Positions 1-11,278 of a DNA stretch of 64,000 nucleotides are shown in pieces. Below the pieces are notes generated by a model. The model was not told the origin of the DNA. It saw only the letters and a list, made by a program, of their open reading frames with translations, and searched no databases. Position 1 is the stretch's first letter; the number at the start of each line of letters is the position of its first letter. Made by a program: the position numbers and the translations under genes. The DNA lies in the NCBI GenBank assembly GCA_027382625.1, contig JAJKFJ010021196.1, positions 37,860-101,859 on the forward strand, given 5' to 3'. The DNA comes from Tetmemena sp. SeJ-2015. Lineage: Eukaryota; Ciliophora; Spirotrichea; Sporadotrichida; Oxytrichidae.

Positions 1-275
1 AAGCATGATGGAAGAAAAGTGGTAAGTTACGAGACTTTAAATGTATATGGAGAGCAAACTAAATTTGGATTAATTTGCCTTCTAAAAATATTTGGCCATA
101 AAACTTTTTTAAACAAGAAGCGGGATTTATCTAAATGATAACATCACCTGGATTTTCTATAATTCTATTTAAGAGTGGAAATATTTTAAATCTAAGTTAC
201 TTGCGTAGAGGTTGAAAATATTTTACTCTTTTGTTTTTAGCTTGATAGTTTATTTCTTTAATTAACTTAATTAAA

Positions 276-1116
276 GGGACTCCGGGGGGGGGACGGAAGT
301 GAACCTCCCAATCTTTTTATGGTAAAAATCGCCCAAAAATCGACCATATTGGCCGAAATCGGCCAAAAATGCCAAAAAATTAAGAGATTTTGGCCTTCGA
401 AATTTCCTTGAGGTTCAAATTTCATGATTTCAATTTTTTCAAAAATTTCTATTTTTTTTGGTTATTAAGTCTAATTTTGATAAATACTTTCATGTTTTTA
501 GGATCCCATCTCCTTTTAATGACTGGGTCACATTTTAACTCCTATATATTCTTCTTCAACATAGTGAGCCTAACAAATGATGGATCAAAAATAGGTGGGA
601 GAGGTTCTGCAATTAATTTCCAAGAAGTTTAAATGCTATTGTCAATAAAGTAAATAAAGCATGCTCTCTTTTATAAAATAGCATTATTGAGACCTTATCT
701 TTGTTATCTTCAGATTAAGAGACAAAATACTGCAATAGATGAAATTATCTTGACTTTGAACTTAACTTGCCATATTCTTCATAAGTAGATAAATTCGAGC
801 AAAGATTTCTCTAAGTTGGAAGGACTTCAAATAACTGCAATATTTATAAATACTGAGGGAAGATTTCACTTATAGTGTAAACTTACTCTAAATTATTTAA
901 AAACTATTATTTTAATGGTGAATTTGACTTAAAACATGTTTTGAGTGAATTTTTGAAAAAATTGAAATCATGAAATTTGACCCTCAAGGAAATTTCGAAG
1001 GCCAAAAACTCTTAATTTTTTGGCATTTTTAGCCGATTTAGGCCTATATGGTCGATTTTTGGGCGATTTTGACCATAAAAAGGGTGGGAGGTGCACTTCC
1101 GTCCCCCCGGGACTCC
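276..1116. mobile_element. MITE 1: non-autonomous inverted-repeat element with 8-bp target duplication
   Basis: The 825-bp body is 284-1108. Its left terminal inverted repeat (284-447) matches the right one (949-1108) in inverse orientation along about 160 bp with few mismatches. Each end starts with a run of G (9 on the left, 6 as C on the right) followed by ACGGAAGTG. The octamer GGGACTCC sits immediately outside both ends (276-283 and 1109-1116) as a direct repeat, which is what an 8-bp target-site duplication looks like. The 500-bp centre is AT-rich and has no convincing ORF; a short ORF at 390-632 is mostly inverted repeat. The element lies just upstream of the FHA-RINGv gene. An 8-bp duplication is typical of hAT, P and Merlin families; which applies here is not known. 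Confidence 0.9.
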
Positions 1117-1179
1117 AATTTAAAGTTTAGTTCTCAAGTTTAAAAAAAGAATGTGGCGATAAATTAATTTGATTATAGG

Positions 1180-3804
1180 ACTATAGTTTAAAGGAGCAGG
1201 ATATAATTAAAATAGGGAGAGTCAAACTCAGAGTCAAGAAAATATTCATCAAAGCTGTCGAAGAACAGAAAAAAGCAAAGAGAGACAAGAAAGAGAGACT
1301 CAAAGAACTAATTAAAGCTGTGAAATTATATTCAATTTAAATTTAATTTAAGTTAGATTTGCTTAATTTAAAGCTGCTTAAAGCCAGATTAATATTAAGG
1401 ATCCATTTTGCTAGAAAGCGGACTGCTCCTTGGCAGACCAAAATATATAAGAGGTTTGTAATAATGAGGAGCCAGTATGCGAAAAGAGTGAAATACAAAT
1501 GAGGAGTGAGTTAATGAGATCAAATGAGAATTTGGTGTTCCGCTCCCCCTCAAAGATCAACATGGCCAAGGCCAAAGAATAGCAGCCAATTTAGGACAGT
1601 TTTTACTCTCTTGAAGAGGAAAAAGAGAAGTCCTATGTAATCATTGATAGTGTGCTTCCAAAGCAGTAAAGAAGAATTCAGAGAAACACTCTATAATTTA
1701 TTTTATTCTTAAATAGAGGGGAGACCAAGATAATTAAACAAACATCAAAGATTTGCAAAAGACTGGAAGGTTGAGCCAAGTTCACTCTCAAAATTTGACA
1801 ATTAATGGAATAGGACAAATGAGTAAAAATAATTTATCATATCGCATATATTATTTTATTATTTGATAAAATTATAATTTTTAGATCAATCTATTTTCAA
1901 GATTATAATTTTTGGAAAATAAATGTGTTACTGATAAATCATTAGAAATCTTTTCTAATTATATACTTTTCTTATAGAAAAGAAACAGCATATTTATCAA
2001 GAGTGAAATAACTATTTTTAAAATATTGAAGTATGGCCCTTAACTCATAGTCTTAATAATACCAATTTCTTATTAAAATATAAGTATATAATGAGTTTAT
2101 AAATAAAATCAAACGATCTAGAGGAGGAGAAAAGCCAGGTAGTAGCTCAACCTAATCAGGATATTCCTATTTGTAAAATTTGCTGGAGTTTTGACTCTGA
2201 AATTGACAACCCTCTTCTCTCATCTTGCAAGTGCCGAGGTGGAATAAAATATATTCATTATCAGTGCTTTGAAAGTTCTTACTTATTATTTTATTATTGC
2301 TTACAATAATGGCTTAACACTAACCTCCTTACAAAGGATTCGACGCTGGTCACTATGTATCAATACAAATCCTTTCACTGTGAAATATGCAAGACTCCTT
2401 ACCCTGAGGCTTTTAAAACAAACGGTATTAAATACCCCTTGCTCTCCTTTAACGAACCTGATGCAGACTATATGATTTTGGAATCCCTAACTCTTGATAG
2501 ACACGCACAGCGGCTGTACTACTTAATAAAACCAAAGAGCTCAAACCCAAATATGCTTTTTAAACTAGCATCATTACTTTTATATGAGATTGCTGAAGAT
2601 AGGCAGAGGCTACGATTAACACATCCGGCTATAGGATTTTTCAATTTCCCGTTTCCATGCAATGATTCTTTTTACAGGAACATAATTTATCATCTCCAAA
2701 ATTCCTTATCTTCTTTTTATAAGATTTGAAATCATCCAAGACAATAATTCCAAGTTTGGCACCCTATTACTAATCAGGGATAGATTGGAGTTAAGCCAGA
2801 GATGGTAAAAATCAGTTTAAATAGGAAGGACAGTTATCAATTTCTTACTTAGAAAAAATCAGGCACAGAGATCCACCTTGGGCGATTTTCTAAAATTCAA
2901 TAAGGCTTTTCCAAAGCACTCTTGCATGCAAGATAGACCAGAAGAGGAGGAAGTGAAGGAGCAAGAAAAGAAAATTCAGGAAATAGTGCAGAGGGCAGAG
3001 AGAAATTCAAGCAACATATGCAATAGTGCTATCGAACTTTAGAGGCAAGTCTCCAGGTAACTTAATATTTAGAGAAACAGCATCCCAGCCTTCAGGAGGG
3101 CAGTGCCTAATTATGAGGAGTAAATTAGAATAGAGTTAGATGACCTCTCCTTCAATGATTAGTCTAGCTTGAATGGAAATCCATAATTTTCTTAAAGTGA
3201 AAAAGAGTATATTAATCCTTTAATAGAAGAATCTTTTCATCCTTCAGCACTGAATTTAGGAAACATGGTTGGTCAAGAGTCTTTTCCGAGAGCAATTGGG
3301 GATTCTGAAATTTTATCTGACTTGCGCAGTCGGCAGCATTCTTTTGAAAATGTCAGAAGAATCCATTACAAATAAGAATTAAAAGTAAGATAACTTTATA
3401 TTAAATAGATAGATTGACTCAAAGGCTTTTTTATCTATTGATAGCTATTTTAAGCATATTTAAAGATAGAATAAAGGCATTTAAAAACAAACCCATTCAT
3501 TTTATTTTTAGGCAGAGTATTTTTATAATTAATTTAAAATATTTTTTTCTCTAAATTATCTTATATTTTCCTAATCAAATTCCATTGATATTAGAACGAA
3601 AGCCTCTTCTTGAGAAATAATCCGGAAAATTTTAATATTGGAATGAGAAATAGGCAACTGCACAGAAACCTTAGCAATATAGATGATATAGACTATTTGA
3701 GACCTCCCAATAGAATTTTCGAAAACTTATTTGAGAATAGGAATTTTCAGAACACAGATTGCTTTTTGTATTTGTTTCTTGTTACCTTTAGATATAGCAA
3801 ATGA
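1180..3804 (+). CDS. FHA and RING-variant (RINGv) domain protein, split by IESs and introns
   Basis: Coding segments read with TAA/TAG as Gln. About 1190-1320 encodes an FHA-like start (DIIKIGRVKLRV) followed by a basic stretch. About 1380-1774 is a polar linker. About 2110-2725 encodes a C4HC3 RINGv: ICKIC, SCKC, YIHYQC, then QQWLN and CEIC. After a frame break come FHA-like residues (NNSKFGTLLLI, near 2750) and a long polar tail. The RINGv residues only become contiguous when a 33-bp insert at 2265-2297 is removed. A GTAAGA...TTAG intron at 3385-3594 joins two tail segments in frame, and TGA is at 3802-3804. RINGv domains serve in E3 ubiquitin ligases and FHA domains bind phosphothreonine; that pairing here is by motif only. 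1775-2100 looks like an IES. The true start was not located. Confidence 0.75.
2265..2302 (+). other. IES, 33 bp, pointer TGCTT, inside the RINGv domain
   Basis: TGCTT occurs at 2265-2269 and again at 2298-2302. Deleting one copy plus the AT-rich DNA between them converts YIHYQCFESS...YYCLQQWLN into YIHYQCLQQWLN, the spacing expected in a RINGv finger between the His/Cys pair and the conserved Trp. The insert lacks GT...AG ends, so it is not a normal intron. The insertion is a multiple of three and opens no TGA, so an ORF caller reads through it. Confidence 0.85.
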
Positions 3805-4128
3805 ATTAGATGCTTCAGTAAGAATCAACAATATACGTTGAAGAGTTATTTCCATATAGGGACCCTTAATAAAATAAGCCTATAATCTTTTTCAAAGTTA
3901 AGCTTCAAGTTAGAGTTATTAGACAAGCAAGCTTTAGATACAATATTTCCTGCTTAAGGATTTTTAAACTCTTTATCAGAAAATTAAGAGATGAATAGCC
4001 AATTTTATTTACTTTTTTAATTTTTTGAAATAAAAATCTGAGTGAAGAAAAACTTTTCTTTAAACAATTATATAAGTGAGAAAATATAAATCATCATTCA
4101 TTTTGCTATCTGTCCTCATTTTAGTTTT
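3805..4128. other. AT-rich spacer
   Basis: Follows the TGA of the FHA-RINGv gene. No conserved frame or repeat was recognised. Confidence 0.5.
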
Positions 4129-6335
4129 ATTAGCCACCTGGCTGTAAATTTGCTTATGTGTTCTAGCCTTACGCCTGATTCTGATGAGATTAAGCATGAA
4201 GATTCTACTATTGTTGCTGCATCATTTGCATTTAAAATTTAAACTAAAATTAAGCATGAGGTTGATTTGCTGACTTAAATGCTTCTTCGGTTACAGCAAA
4301 TACACTCCACTTGGGGAAGAATAAAATACAAGAGTTTCCTATTCCGTTTTAATTTCCAGTTGCTACAATTATTGGGTATTGGTGATTTGGATTGGGCATA
4401 AAGTTCGAAAGTGATTAGGGATTAAAGGCCTGTGATTATTGACTTTGGAGTTGCTAATGCTAGGGTTGAGAAGGCTAAGCAAATACCTACTATTGCTATT
4501 GAGTTGCGTCAAAAACGGAAGCCTAGCTCTAAAGTCCGCCAGTTGGTTTCTTCTAAATTTATTTTTGATCATCACAATTTGCTTATTTTTCTGGGTTAGG
4601 ACCTTCCAATAAGAGTTCATCCATCAACTAATAAAACGTGATTTAGTTAGCCTTAGTAGAAGCCTCTTTGAGATTTTCTTAGCTGTCTTAACTCTTTTTC
4701 AATTACGCTGATGTTGATTACTCGCCTGCTCTCTTGTTTTCTTAATCTTGTTTTTGCTGCTGGTTAACATTTTAAAGTACTTATTATAAGCTATTTATAT
4801 CTTAAGTATTAAAGTATAGATACATTAAAAAGCAATAAATTATAAAGGCTTATTTGTTCATTTTAATTATATATACTCGAATCTAGCATTAGAGTGTATA
4901 TAAAAGCAATAAAGACGATAATGAAAGTAGAAGTTATAAATCTAGAATTATATTTAACATACCCCTGATTCAAAAATAGATCCTTATATATGGCTATGCT
5001 AAGCTCAACATATGCTGATATTGTGCCTGAGCCTGAAGTTAAGCACTACTGCCCCTAGGCGAGATACTTTGAAGCATTTGGTGAGAGAAGTGAGTATTAG
5101 GGTTTAGGTATTTCATATTAGCCAAGCTGTTCGCTTACTGAAGAAGAGCTTATTGCTGATCAACAGCTTACACGATAATAGTCTTCATGCCTTCTGGCGT
5201 TTAATAAGTCATTTGCTGAGGTTGAGATTGCTATTAAAGCTGCTGTTACTATATTATGTCATTCTTAAGGGCTTGCAAGGGCTCATTAGATCCAGATCTC
5301 GAGAATGAAGAAAATTCTTCCTTTTTGAAAAAGTCACTTAACCCTCTGGCGTTCATTCCAAATTCTTCAGGTCTAAGGCCAGGAGAAATTTCCTTTGGCT
5401 ACTAAAAGCCATTTACGTTTTCAGGAGCAGCTAGAAGATGCAAATTTTTATCCTCTGCAAATTAGGACGGTATATGTTCTCTTCTTTAGTTGTTAGGATT
5501 ATGAGAAGTAAGACTCATCAATCCTTGACCTGAACTAATCGTCCTGAGAGCGGCATTAAAAATTAAGATTCCCAGAGTAGGATTTGAAAGCTGAGTTTTA
5601 AATGTTTGATGGTTGCTTCTCATTTTTATTAGGGCTATCTTGAGAGTTTTGGTCCCCTATGCTAATTATTCTATGCAGCTAAGAAGCATACTATGAGCCA
5701 GAAACTGGCTAGATAATGTAGAATTGCTGCTAATTCTATTGGTTCCCTTGCATACTAAGTAAAGGATGGAAACTTTGCAGCAGTTATTATCCGTTCAGAG
5801 AAGCTGTTGTTGTGAGATATGGATTAATAATTCCAAACTGATTATCTGAAGGATTTTGCTGTACCGAGAGTAACTCACTTGATATGGAATGAGCAAGTGC
5901 TGCTGAGACATTCAGTGTCTTATTTTCATTTTAATTCTGCTACTAATTTCTGGGTACGAAACCTTGTTAAGATTTTTCGTTAGTTTCTTTCTCTGGGCCT
6001 TTAGATACTCTGTCAGGATGTCTTCCGAATGAAGCTAAAAAAGTTTAACAACCTACTCTAATTATTCTTACACTCATTAACAGCTGGGCTTGGCTAGAAT
6101 AATTGAGCATCCATCAAGACTTGCTGAATATCTCTAAATGAGGGAGTTCTTTAAGTTGTGAGAGCCTGGTCAGTGGTGCTGCTTTCCTATCTAGACATGT
6201 GGTCTATTTTCACAATCGGTTATTGAAGAGTGTTTGAGTTTGCCTAAGATGAAGTACCAAGCTAATTAGAGGGCGCTTAATCTTGCGATTGCTGCTGCTA
6301 CTGCTTTTCAATTTTCTCAGGTTCTCTGAAATTCT
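4129..6335 (+). pseudogene. Decayed ORF region of unknown family
   Basis: Several stretches stay open for 100-170 codons on the plus strand with Gln-coded TAA/TAG: about 4129-4640, 4990-5327, 5340-5545, 5600-5816 and 5820-6110. They are separated by TGA codons, frame changes and an AT-rich gap at 4760-4960. After about 6110 a frame resumes, broken only by in-frame TGA. Codon use is rich in GCT, ATT and CTT and differs from flanking genes. No domain was recognised. The pattern of fair coding potential with repeated breaks suggests a decayed gene, possibly a lost mobile-element ORF, but no terminal repeats were found. It could also be a gene divided by many IESs, though the breaks do not show pointers that I could identify. 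Confidence 0.45.
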
Positions 6336-6784
6336 AAAATTAGTTAATCCCAAATTTAGTAACTTACATCCATTAGCAGCTACTAATCCAGGAAATCATT
6401 TCGCTTTTATAAATCAAGTATTTTTAATTAAGACAAATTAATAGCTCCGTAGAGGCAATCTATCTCATTGAAATTGAGGTAAGAAAATTAAATCATTCGT
6501 TTTTCAGACTGATAAATAAGACAATTTTGTTGTGAATCAACTCCTAAAATCGCTCATAATTTATCCTTGATTCCAAAGAAAATACAAGCCTGTGGGAAAA
6601 ATAATTCTAGATAAAATTTGAACTTTCCTAGATGATTATAATCTAAGATATGTATTCCTTTTATAAATCATCCTCCATTTACTTTTTAAATCTTTTGTTA
6701 GGATCATTATTTCTATTTAAGTCTTCTTATTTTTCCTCTTCTCTTATTACTCTTTTCTCAAGCCTTATTTAAGGAGATATCATT
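6336..6784. other. AT-rich intergenic stretch
   Basis: No supported gene. The region separates the decayed plus-strand ORFs from the stop codon of the MADS-box gene. Confidence 0.5.
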
Positions 6785-7488
6785 TCAACCTAAATTTTAG
6801 GTTTCAAAAAAAATATTTATAAAAGGTGTACTTGGCCTATTAGAGGATTCTTCTTTCCTTAAAAGAGCAGTAGCTTAAAGTAGTTTCCCAGCCTCAGAAC
6901 CAATGACGGGGAAGTTATCTTTAGTGGTGGTCCCTTCTTCATCTTCTTCCACTTCTGCTGCCTTTCCTCCATTTTTTGTTTAACCCTTTTTAACAGGCTT
7001 TTTAGAGTCTACTTCTTCATCTTCCTCATCGTTGTTAAAACTTTTATAATACTATATCATAAGTGAGAATATGCGGGATGATACTTTAACTAACTTAGAG
7101 CACGAGATTTCTACTTACATCTGAATTAGTATATTTACTATATACATATATGTGATAGACTAAATATGTATATGCTTCTTCGTGGTTGATTTTTTTGGAG
7201 GAGATTTCTTGGATTTTTTCAATGGAGTCACTCTTATATTAAATGAGCTTAGAGTCTTGCTCGTCATATATAGTCAAAACTATTTGTACACCGGTTAAGA
7301 GAGCCAGCTCCATCGCTTTCTTTATCAGCCCCTTCTTTCTCTTCGTAAGAGTAACCTGAAATGTTTAGAGAACAAGGTAAACTCACCTAACGTAGCCGCT
7401 CATCTAAAATGCGCTGAATCTTGATCTTCCTTCTAAAATACACTTAATTTAATTGTGAAAAATGATCTATTGTGTGTAATTTACCCAT
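6785..7488 (-). CDS. MADS-box transcription factor (MEF2/SRF-like)
   Basis: The N-terminus reads MGRKIKIQRILDERLRQ, then VTLTKRKKGLIKKAMELAL and a GVQIVLTIYDEQDSKLIQY strand: the full MADS DNA-binding and dimerisation fold. ATG is at 7488 (minus) and TGA at 6787-6785. A 31-bp GT...AG intron lies at 7356-7386. A 78-bp GTAAGT...AAAAG intron at 7041-7118 joins YTNSD to FNNDEED in frame. The first interruption follows ATGGG: its ends are TA-rich, and removing about 7431-7483 gives the MGRK start, but the exact limits are ambiguous by one base, so it could be an IES rather than an intron. The C-terminal half is acidic and Lys-rich with no further domain seen. Expected role: sequence-specific transcription regulator in the nucleus. 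Confidence 0.88.
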
Positions 7489-7599
7489 ACTTATCGGATA
7501 TGATAACTAATAATGCAGAAAATATATAATGTGAAGCTTAAAAAGTGCCTCTGCGAATCTTAATAGTTCTTACTTTACCTATATATTCTTCTCATTGCT

Positions 7600-7860
7600 T
7601 TAAATAAAGAGATGCTTCACTTAATTGTATGATGAGAAACGCAGAACATGGCTAGACTTGAAGATTTACAATATGGAGGCTTATATGCGCAACAAAAACA
7701 TCATCCTCAATATATTCCCAGCTTCCTGGTCGATCGCCTCATTCATCCAAATTTTCACTCCTTACATGATTTGGATCTATTCGATTGCTCTGTTCATCTG
7801 CGCTTGCGGCTTCTTATTTTACGAAGAGCTTAAATTTTAATTGATTAAGATGCAATTTAT
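7600..7860 (+). CDS. Possible small single-pass membrane protein
   Basis: A plus-strand frame (about 7590-7870) reads through ...RRTWLDLKIYN, then a hydrophobic run SIASFIQIFTPYMIWIYSIA to a FYEELKF end. A second overlapping frame from ATG 7650 (MARLEDLQYGG...) is about as long, so the correct frame is uncertain. It lies divergent to the MADS-box gene with about 100 bp between. No family recognised; either frame could be chance in AT-rich DNA. Confidence 0.3.
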
Positions 7861-7872
7861 TTAAAATTGCGA

Positions 7873-8037
7873 ATGAAATTCATTCAGTATCTGATCGTAC
7901 TGGTGGTAATAGATGCAATAGTATTTCACAATCCCATAACAGAAAGTTACTCGACAAGAAGTCTAGAGGTGAAACATGTGATGCTTAACTTCATGATAAT
8001 CTTCGCACTATTTATGATTGCAGGCTACAGAGATTGA
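7873..8037 (+). CDS. Small hydrophobic protein, 54 residues
   Basis: ATG 7873 to TGA 8035-8037, uninterrupted. It starts MKFIQYLIVLVVIDAIVF, which looks like a signal anchor. After a polar middle (NPITESYSTRSLEVKHV) a second hydrophobic stretch LNFMIIFALFMIAGY precedes RD-stop. Two membrane passes in a short protein resemble small ER or mitochondrial subunits, but no family is assigned. It could be the last exon of the segment just upstream. Confidence 0.4.
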   Translation: MKFIQYLIVLVVIDAIVFHNPITESYSTRSLEVKHVMLNFMIIFALFMIAGYRD

Positions 8038-8341
8038 CCACAAAGCAAGTGTTTTCAATTGTCTTTATGACGATAGAAGAAATAATGAAGAAGAGAACAA
8101 TTTTCCTAAGCCTCCTCTATTAACCTTTAATCTATACTAAAAAGAGTTGTTTTGAGTTAGTATACCATTCAAATATCACTTAGCATTTATAGATTGAGAA
8201 AATAATGAGCAATAATTGATCATTATTTAAATTTTAAATTTCAAACTTGTCAATTGAGTCTTTAAGTTATTATTTTGATAAGCGCATTAAGATAATAGTA
8301 GTTTGAATTATATTATTTTAAAGAGCGGAATAAAGCATAAA

Positions 8342-11254
8342 ATGAGCGGCACTAGAGCTAGCTTAGATTCGAAGTCAGACTATTCTGAATTTGCCTAGAC
8401 TGAAACTACAAATAATTTCTTCAAATAAACTGTACCTATCTTCATGAAGGGGCTGATTGAACAGCTAGTCGAAATTTCCAAGTAAGTGCAAGTTTTATAA
8501 AAGCTTGAACAATCTTTTAATAATCGACTTTAATCTTTGTAAATAGGGATTAAACACTCGAGAAAACATATGATTAGCTAAGCGCTCTCAAGAAAACTGC
8601 AGATCTTTTTACTTAAATAGTTTTTTAAAGCAGCTAAGAAAACAAAGTATGAGATTCAGCTTAAGGATTTTCTGAGTAATTTTTAAAGTACCTTAATTTA
8701 ATAATGCACTTCCTGGAATGCTTAAAATGCTGAAAGCAAATAAAATAACTGATGCTGAAAACATTCTCCTAACTTCAACATCAGCTATCTCGATGAGCCT
8801 CTTCAAAAAACAAAACAGAAATCTTCTATGAGAAGTGTTTTAGCTAGTCTTAACAAAGTAAGTTAAACTTGAGAATAAACTTACTCTGTATAGGTTCAAA
8901 GCCAATGCTTTCAAGTGGGAATCTGCCTATTCTGCATTCATTTGTTGTAGCAGCAGCTGCTAGTTAATGTAAACTCCTCTGACGCAGATAAGAAAGAGTA
9001 GGTTCATTTTTTTATAAGCCTTTATAAGGATTGTAAGAAGTCTTAGCAAAAACTCCTGAAGACAATCTAAAAGCATCTTCAGAGCATCTAGCTTCACTTT
9101 GAAATGAGAAGGTTGGAATTTGGCGATGAGTCCTTAGCCAAATCTACTGATCCCCAACCCTATACTGATCCCATGGTTAAGTTTTAAGAATTACTTCATG
9201 ACTTTGTAATCGAGCCTTTTGGAGATAAGCTAAACGCAGAGATCGTTTAAGTTTTCACCAAGCTAGATTTCCCAGAGAAAATCATTCAAGATGCAAAGAA
9301 AGCCAGTCAGCTCACTCCCAGAAGAAATACAAGGAAACCTGCAACACCAATTAAACTCACTAAGGAGGAAATGACTACATAACACACTTCAGCTTCTCAG
9401 CAAACTTTGTCAAGTGCAAAGAAGTTCATAAACAGAGACTCTGCTAGAGAAGGCTACACTTAAACTGATGTGAGGGCTGTTCCCAGATTTCTAAATCAAG
9501 GGATAGCATAGTCATAAAATCTTCTTGGCAAAAGGCAGTACTCTTAATCATAAAGATAAGACCAACAGACTGAGGATTTTATTTCCAGGAAATTTTCATC
9601 TTAGCTAAGTAAGAGAGTTTCTTAGGTTGTTGGTTTTAAAAATTCATCGCAAATTCCTCAGAGTTTCGAAGAGCAGCAAGATTTCTAATACCAAACTCAG
9701 TCTCAGCATCTTGATACGTTCCCTAACAGATATATCAATTCATCTTTGCAAAGAATTATTAAAGTTTTGTTTTTAAAGTACCCAATAGCAAACAGTTCCT
9801 AATAAAATGTTAAGATATAGCTAGTAAAGTGATAAACAAGATATCATTCCTTCAAATGACTCAGGCAAAGTCAAGTTGATAGGAAATATATTTAAATAAG
9901 GATTGAAGTACAGCTTTTTTTAACTTTCTTAAATTGAAAAGAATAATTATTTAGGCGGTTTTATAAGTTTGCTTTATAAATACCAATAAAAAAATGTTCT
10001 ATATCTAAAATTAATTGATCGAAGTAAAATATATAAGAAATCTAGGCTTAAGCTTAATTTAATATTAAATTTTTATACTTTCTTGGAATTATAAATCCAA
10101 TTTTATTGATCAAATAGATAATTTTAGTGATACTTAACTAGAATCCTTTTCCTAATTTCCCCTTTTGACATAGAATGAGGATGAGAGAATTAAGATAGCT
10201 TCTAGCTTTAAGGCAGATACACAGCATAGCTAGCTAGATTAAACTCAGTCTCTCTAATCTTATTTTACTTTTCTTAGTAGCAAATCCAAAAGCTTTTTAA
10301 GCAGGAGAGCATTAACCAAACCTACTAGTCAATCTAAAATTAGAAGAAGCGAGCTATGATTGCTTCTGCAGCGCCTCAATTCAAAACTTAAAAGCATAAA
10401 ATTTCTGGCCTCATTACTTAAAGCTCTATTCAGCCTTAGCGATTGATTTCTTAGAACTCATCTACGTAAAATAAGCCAAATAAGGGATCCTAAATTCAAA
10501 ACTTCTTGCTCGGAAAGTTTAATAAGCTCAGCTCAGAACTCAGTAGGCTCAGTAAGAATAAGCGCAATCAATTAAAGCTGAGGCGGCGGTTAATCAAAAT
10601 ACTTCAAAGCTTGGCTTTGTAGCTTAAGATAACTCTAGCTCCAAATAAGCTTTCAAGATGAAGTACAATAGATAAAAGGGAGGCAGCAAATCAGCTTCAA
10701 AAAGTGTCACTCCTCAAAGAGTATAGAATTTCTTGAAAACAGAGGCTAATTCTAGGAATCTTGTTCAAAAAAGGCTTGATTTTTGTTTTGAGGATAACAG
10801 AGAGAGTTCAAATAGTTGCCATGAACAAAATTCTAAAGAGTAAAGCTGCTCCATAAATGAGAGTGCTAATTCAGGAAACTAGGTTACAAATCAGATAGGA
10901 TATTAAATTGTATTGAGAACTTCAGTTTTAATTTTTCCAAATGATTTTAACTTTTTTGATAAAATCCCAACAATAAATATAATAATTTAGGATATAAATT
11001 TAATCATAAGATAATTAGCAATTTATCATAAATTAAGGTTTAACAGAGATTTAATAAGACAAAGAATAAATATTTTTACTTTACAATAATTAAGTGAAGC
11101 ACTCAAAGATGAAGTAGAGTGCCAGAAAAAATATTGCTGCTTATTTGAGGTAATTCTTTCTGATTTGAATCATTTATCTTTATTATATTACCCATTTTAA
11201 CACAAAATAAGAGCATTTAAAACCAGTTCAGATAAATATCTCTGTTAGGATTGA
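8342..11254 (+). CDS. Gln/Ser-rich protein of unknown function
   Basis: ATG at 8342 (MSGTRASLDSKSDYSEF). A GTAAGT...AAATAG intron (about 8482-8548) joins LVEISK to DQTLEKTYDQL. About 8770-8865 and 8930-9780 are further coding segments, the latter a 280-codon run with helical then Gln/Ser-rich sequence. About 9790-10150 is AT-rich and probably an IES. From 10150 the frame resumes (NEDERIKIASSFKADTQ) and shifts by one base near 10355 and again near 10515. It then runs through QQAQLRTQQAQQEQAQ and stays open to TGA 11252-11254, though the last 330 bp are AT-rich and may include an intron. No known domain seen. The one-base shifts look more like consensus errors than decay because codon character is kept. 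Its stop lies 25 bp from the stop of the convergent PX gene. Confidence 0.6.
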
Positions 11255-11278
11255 AAATGACCATAGAATCTATCCTGG

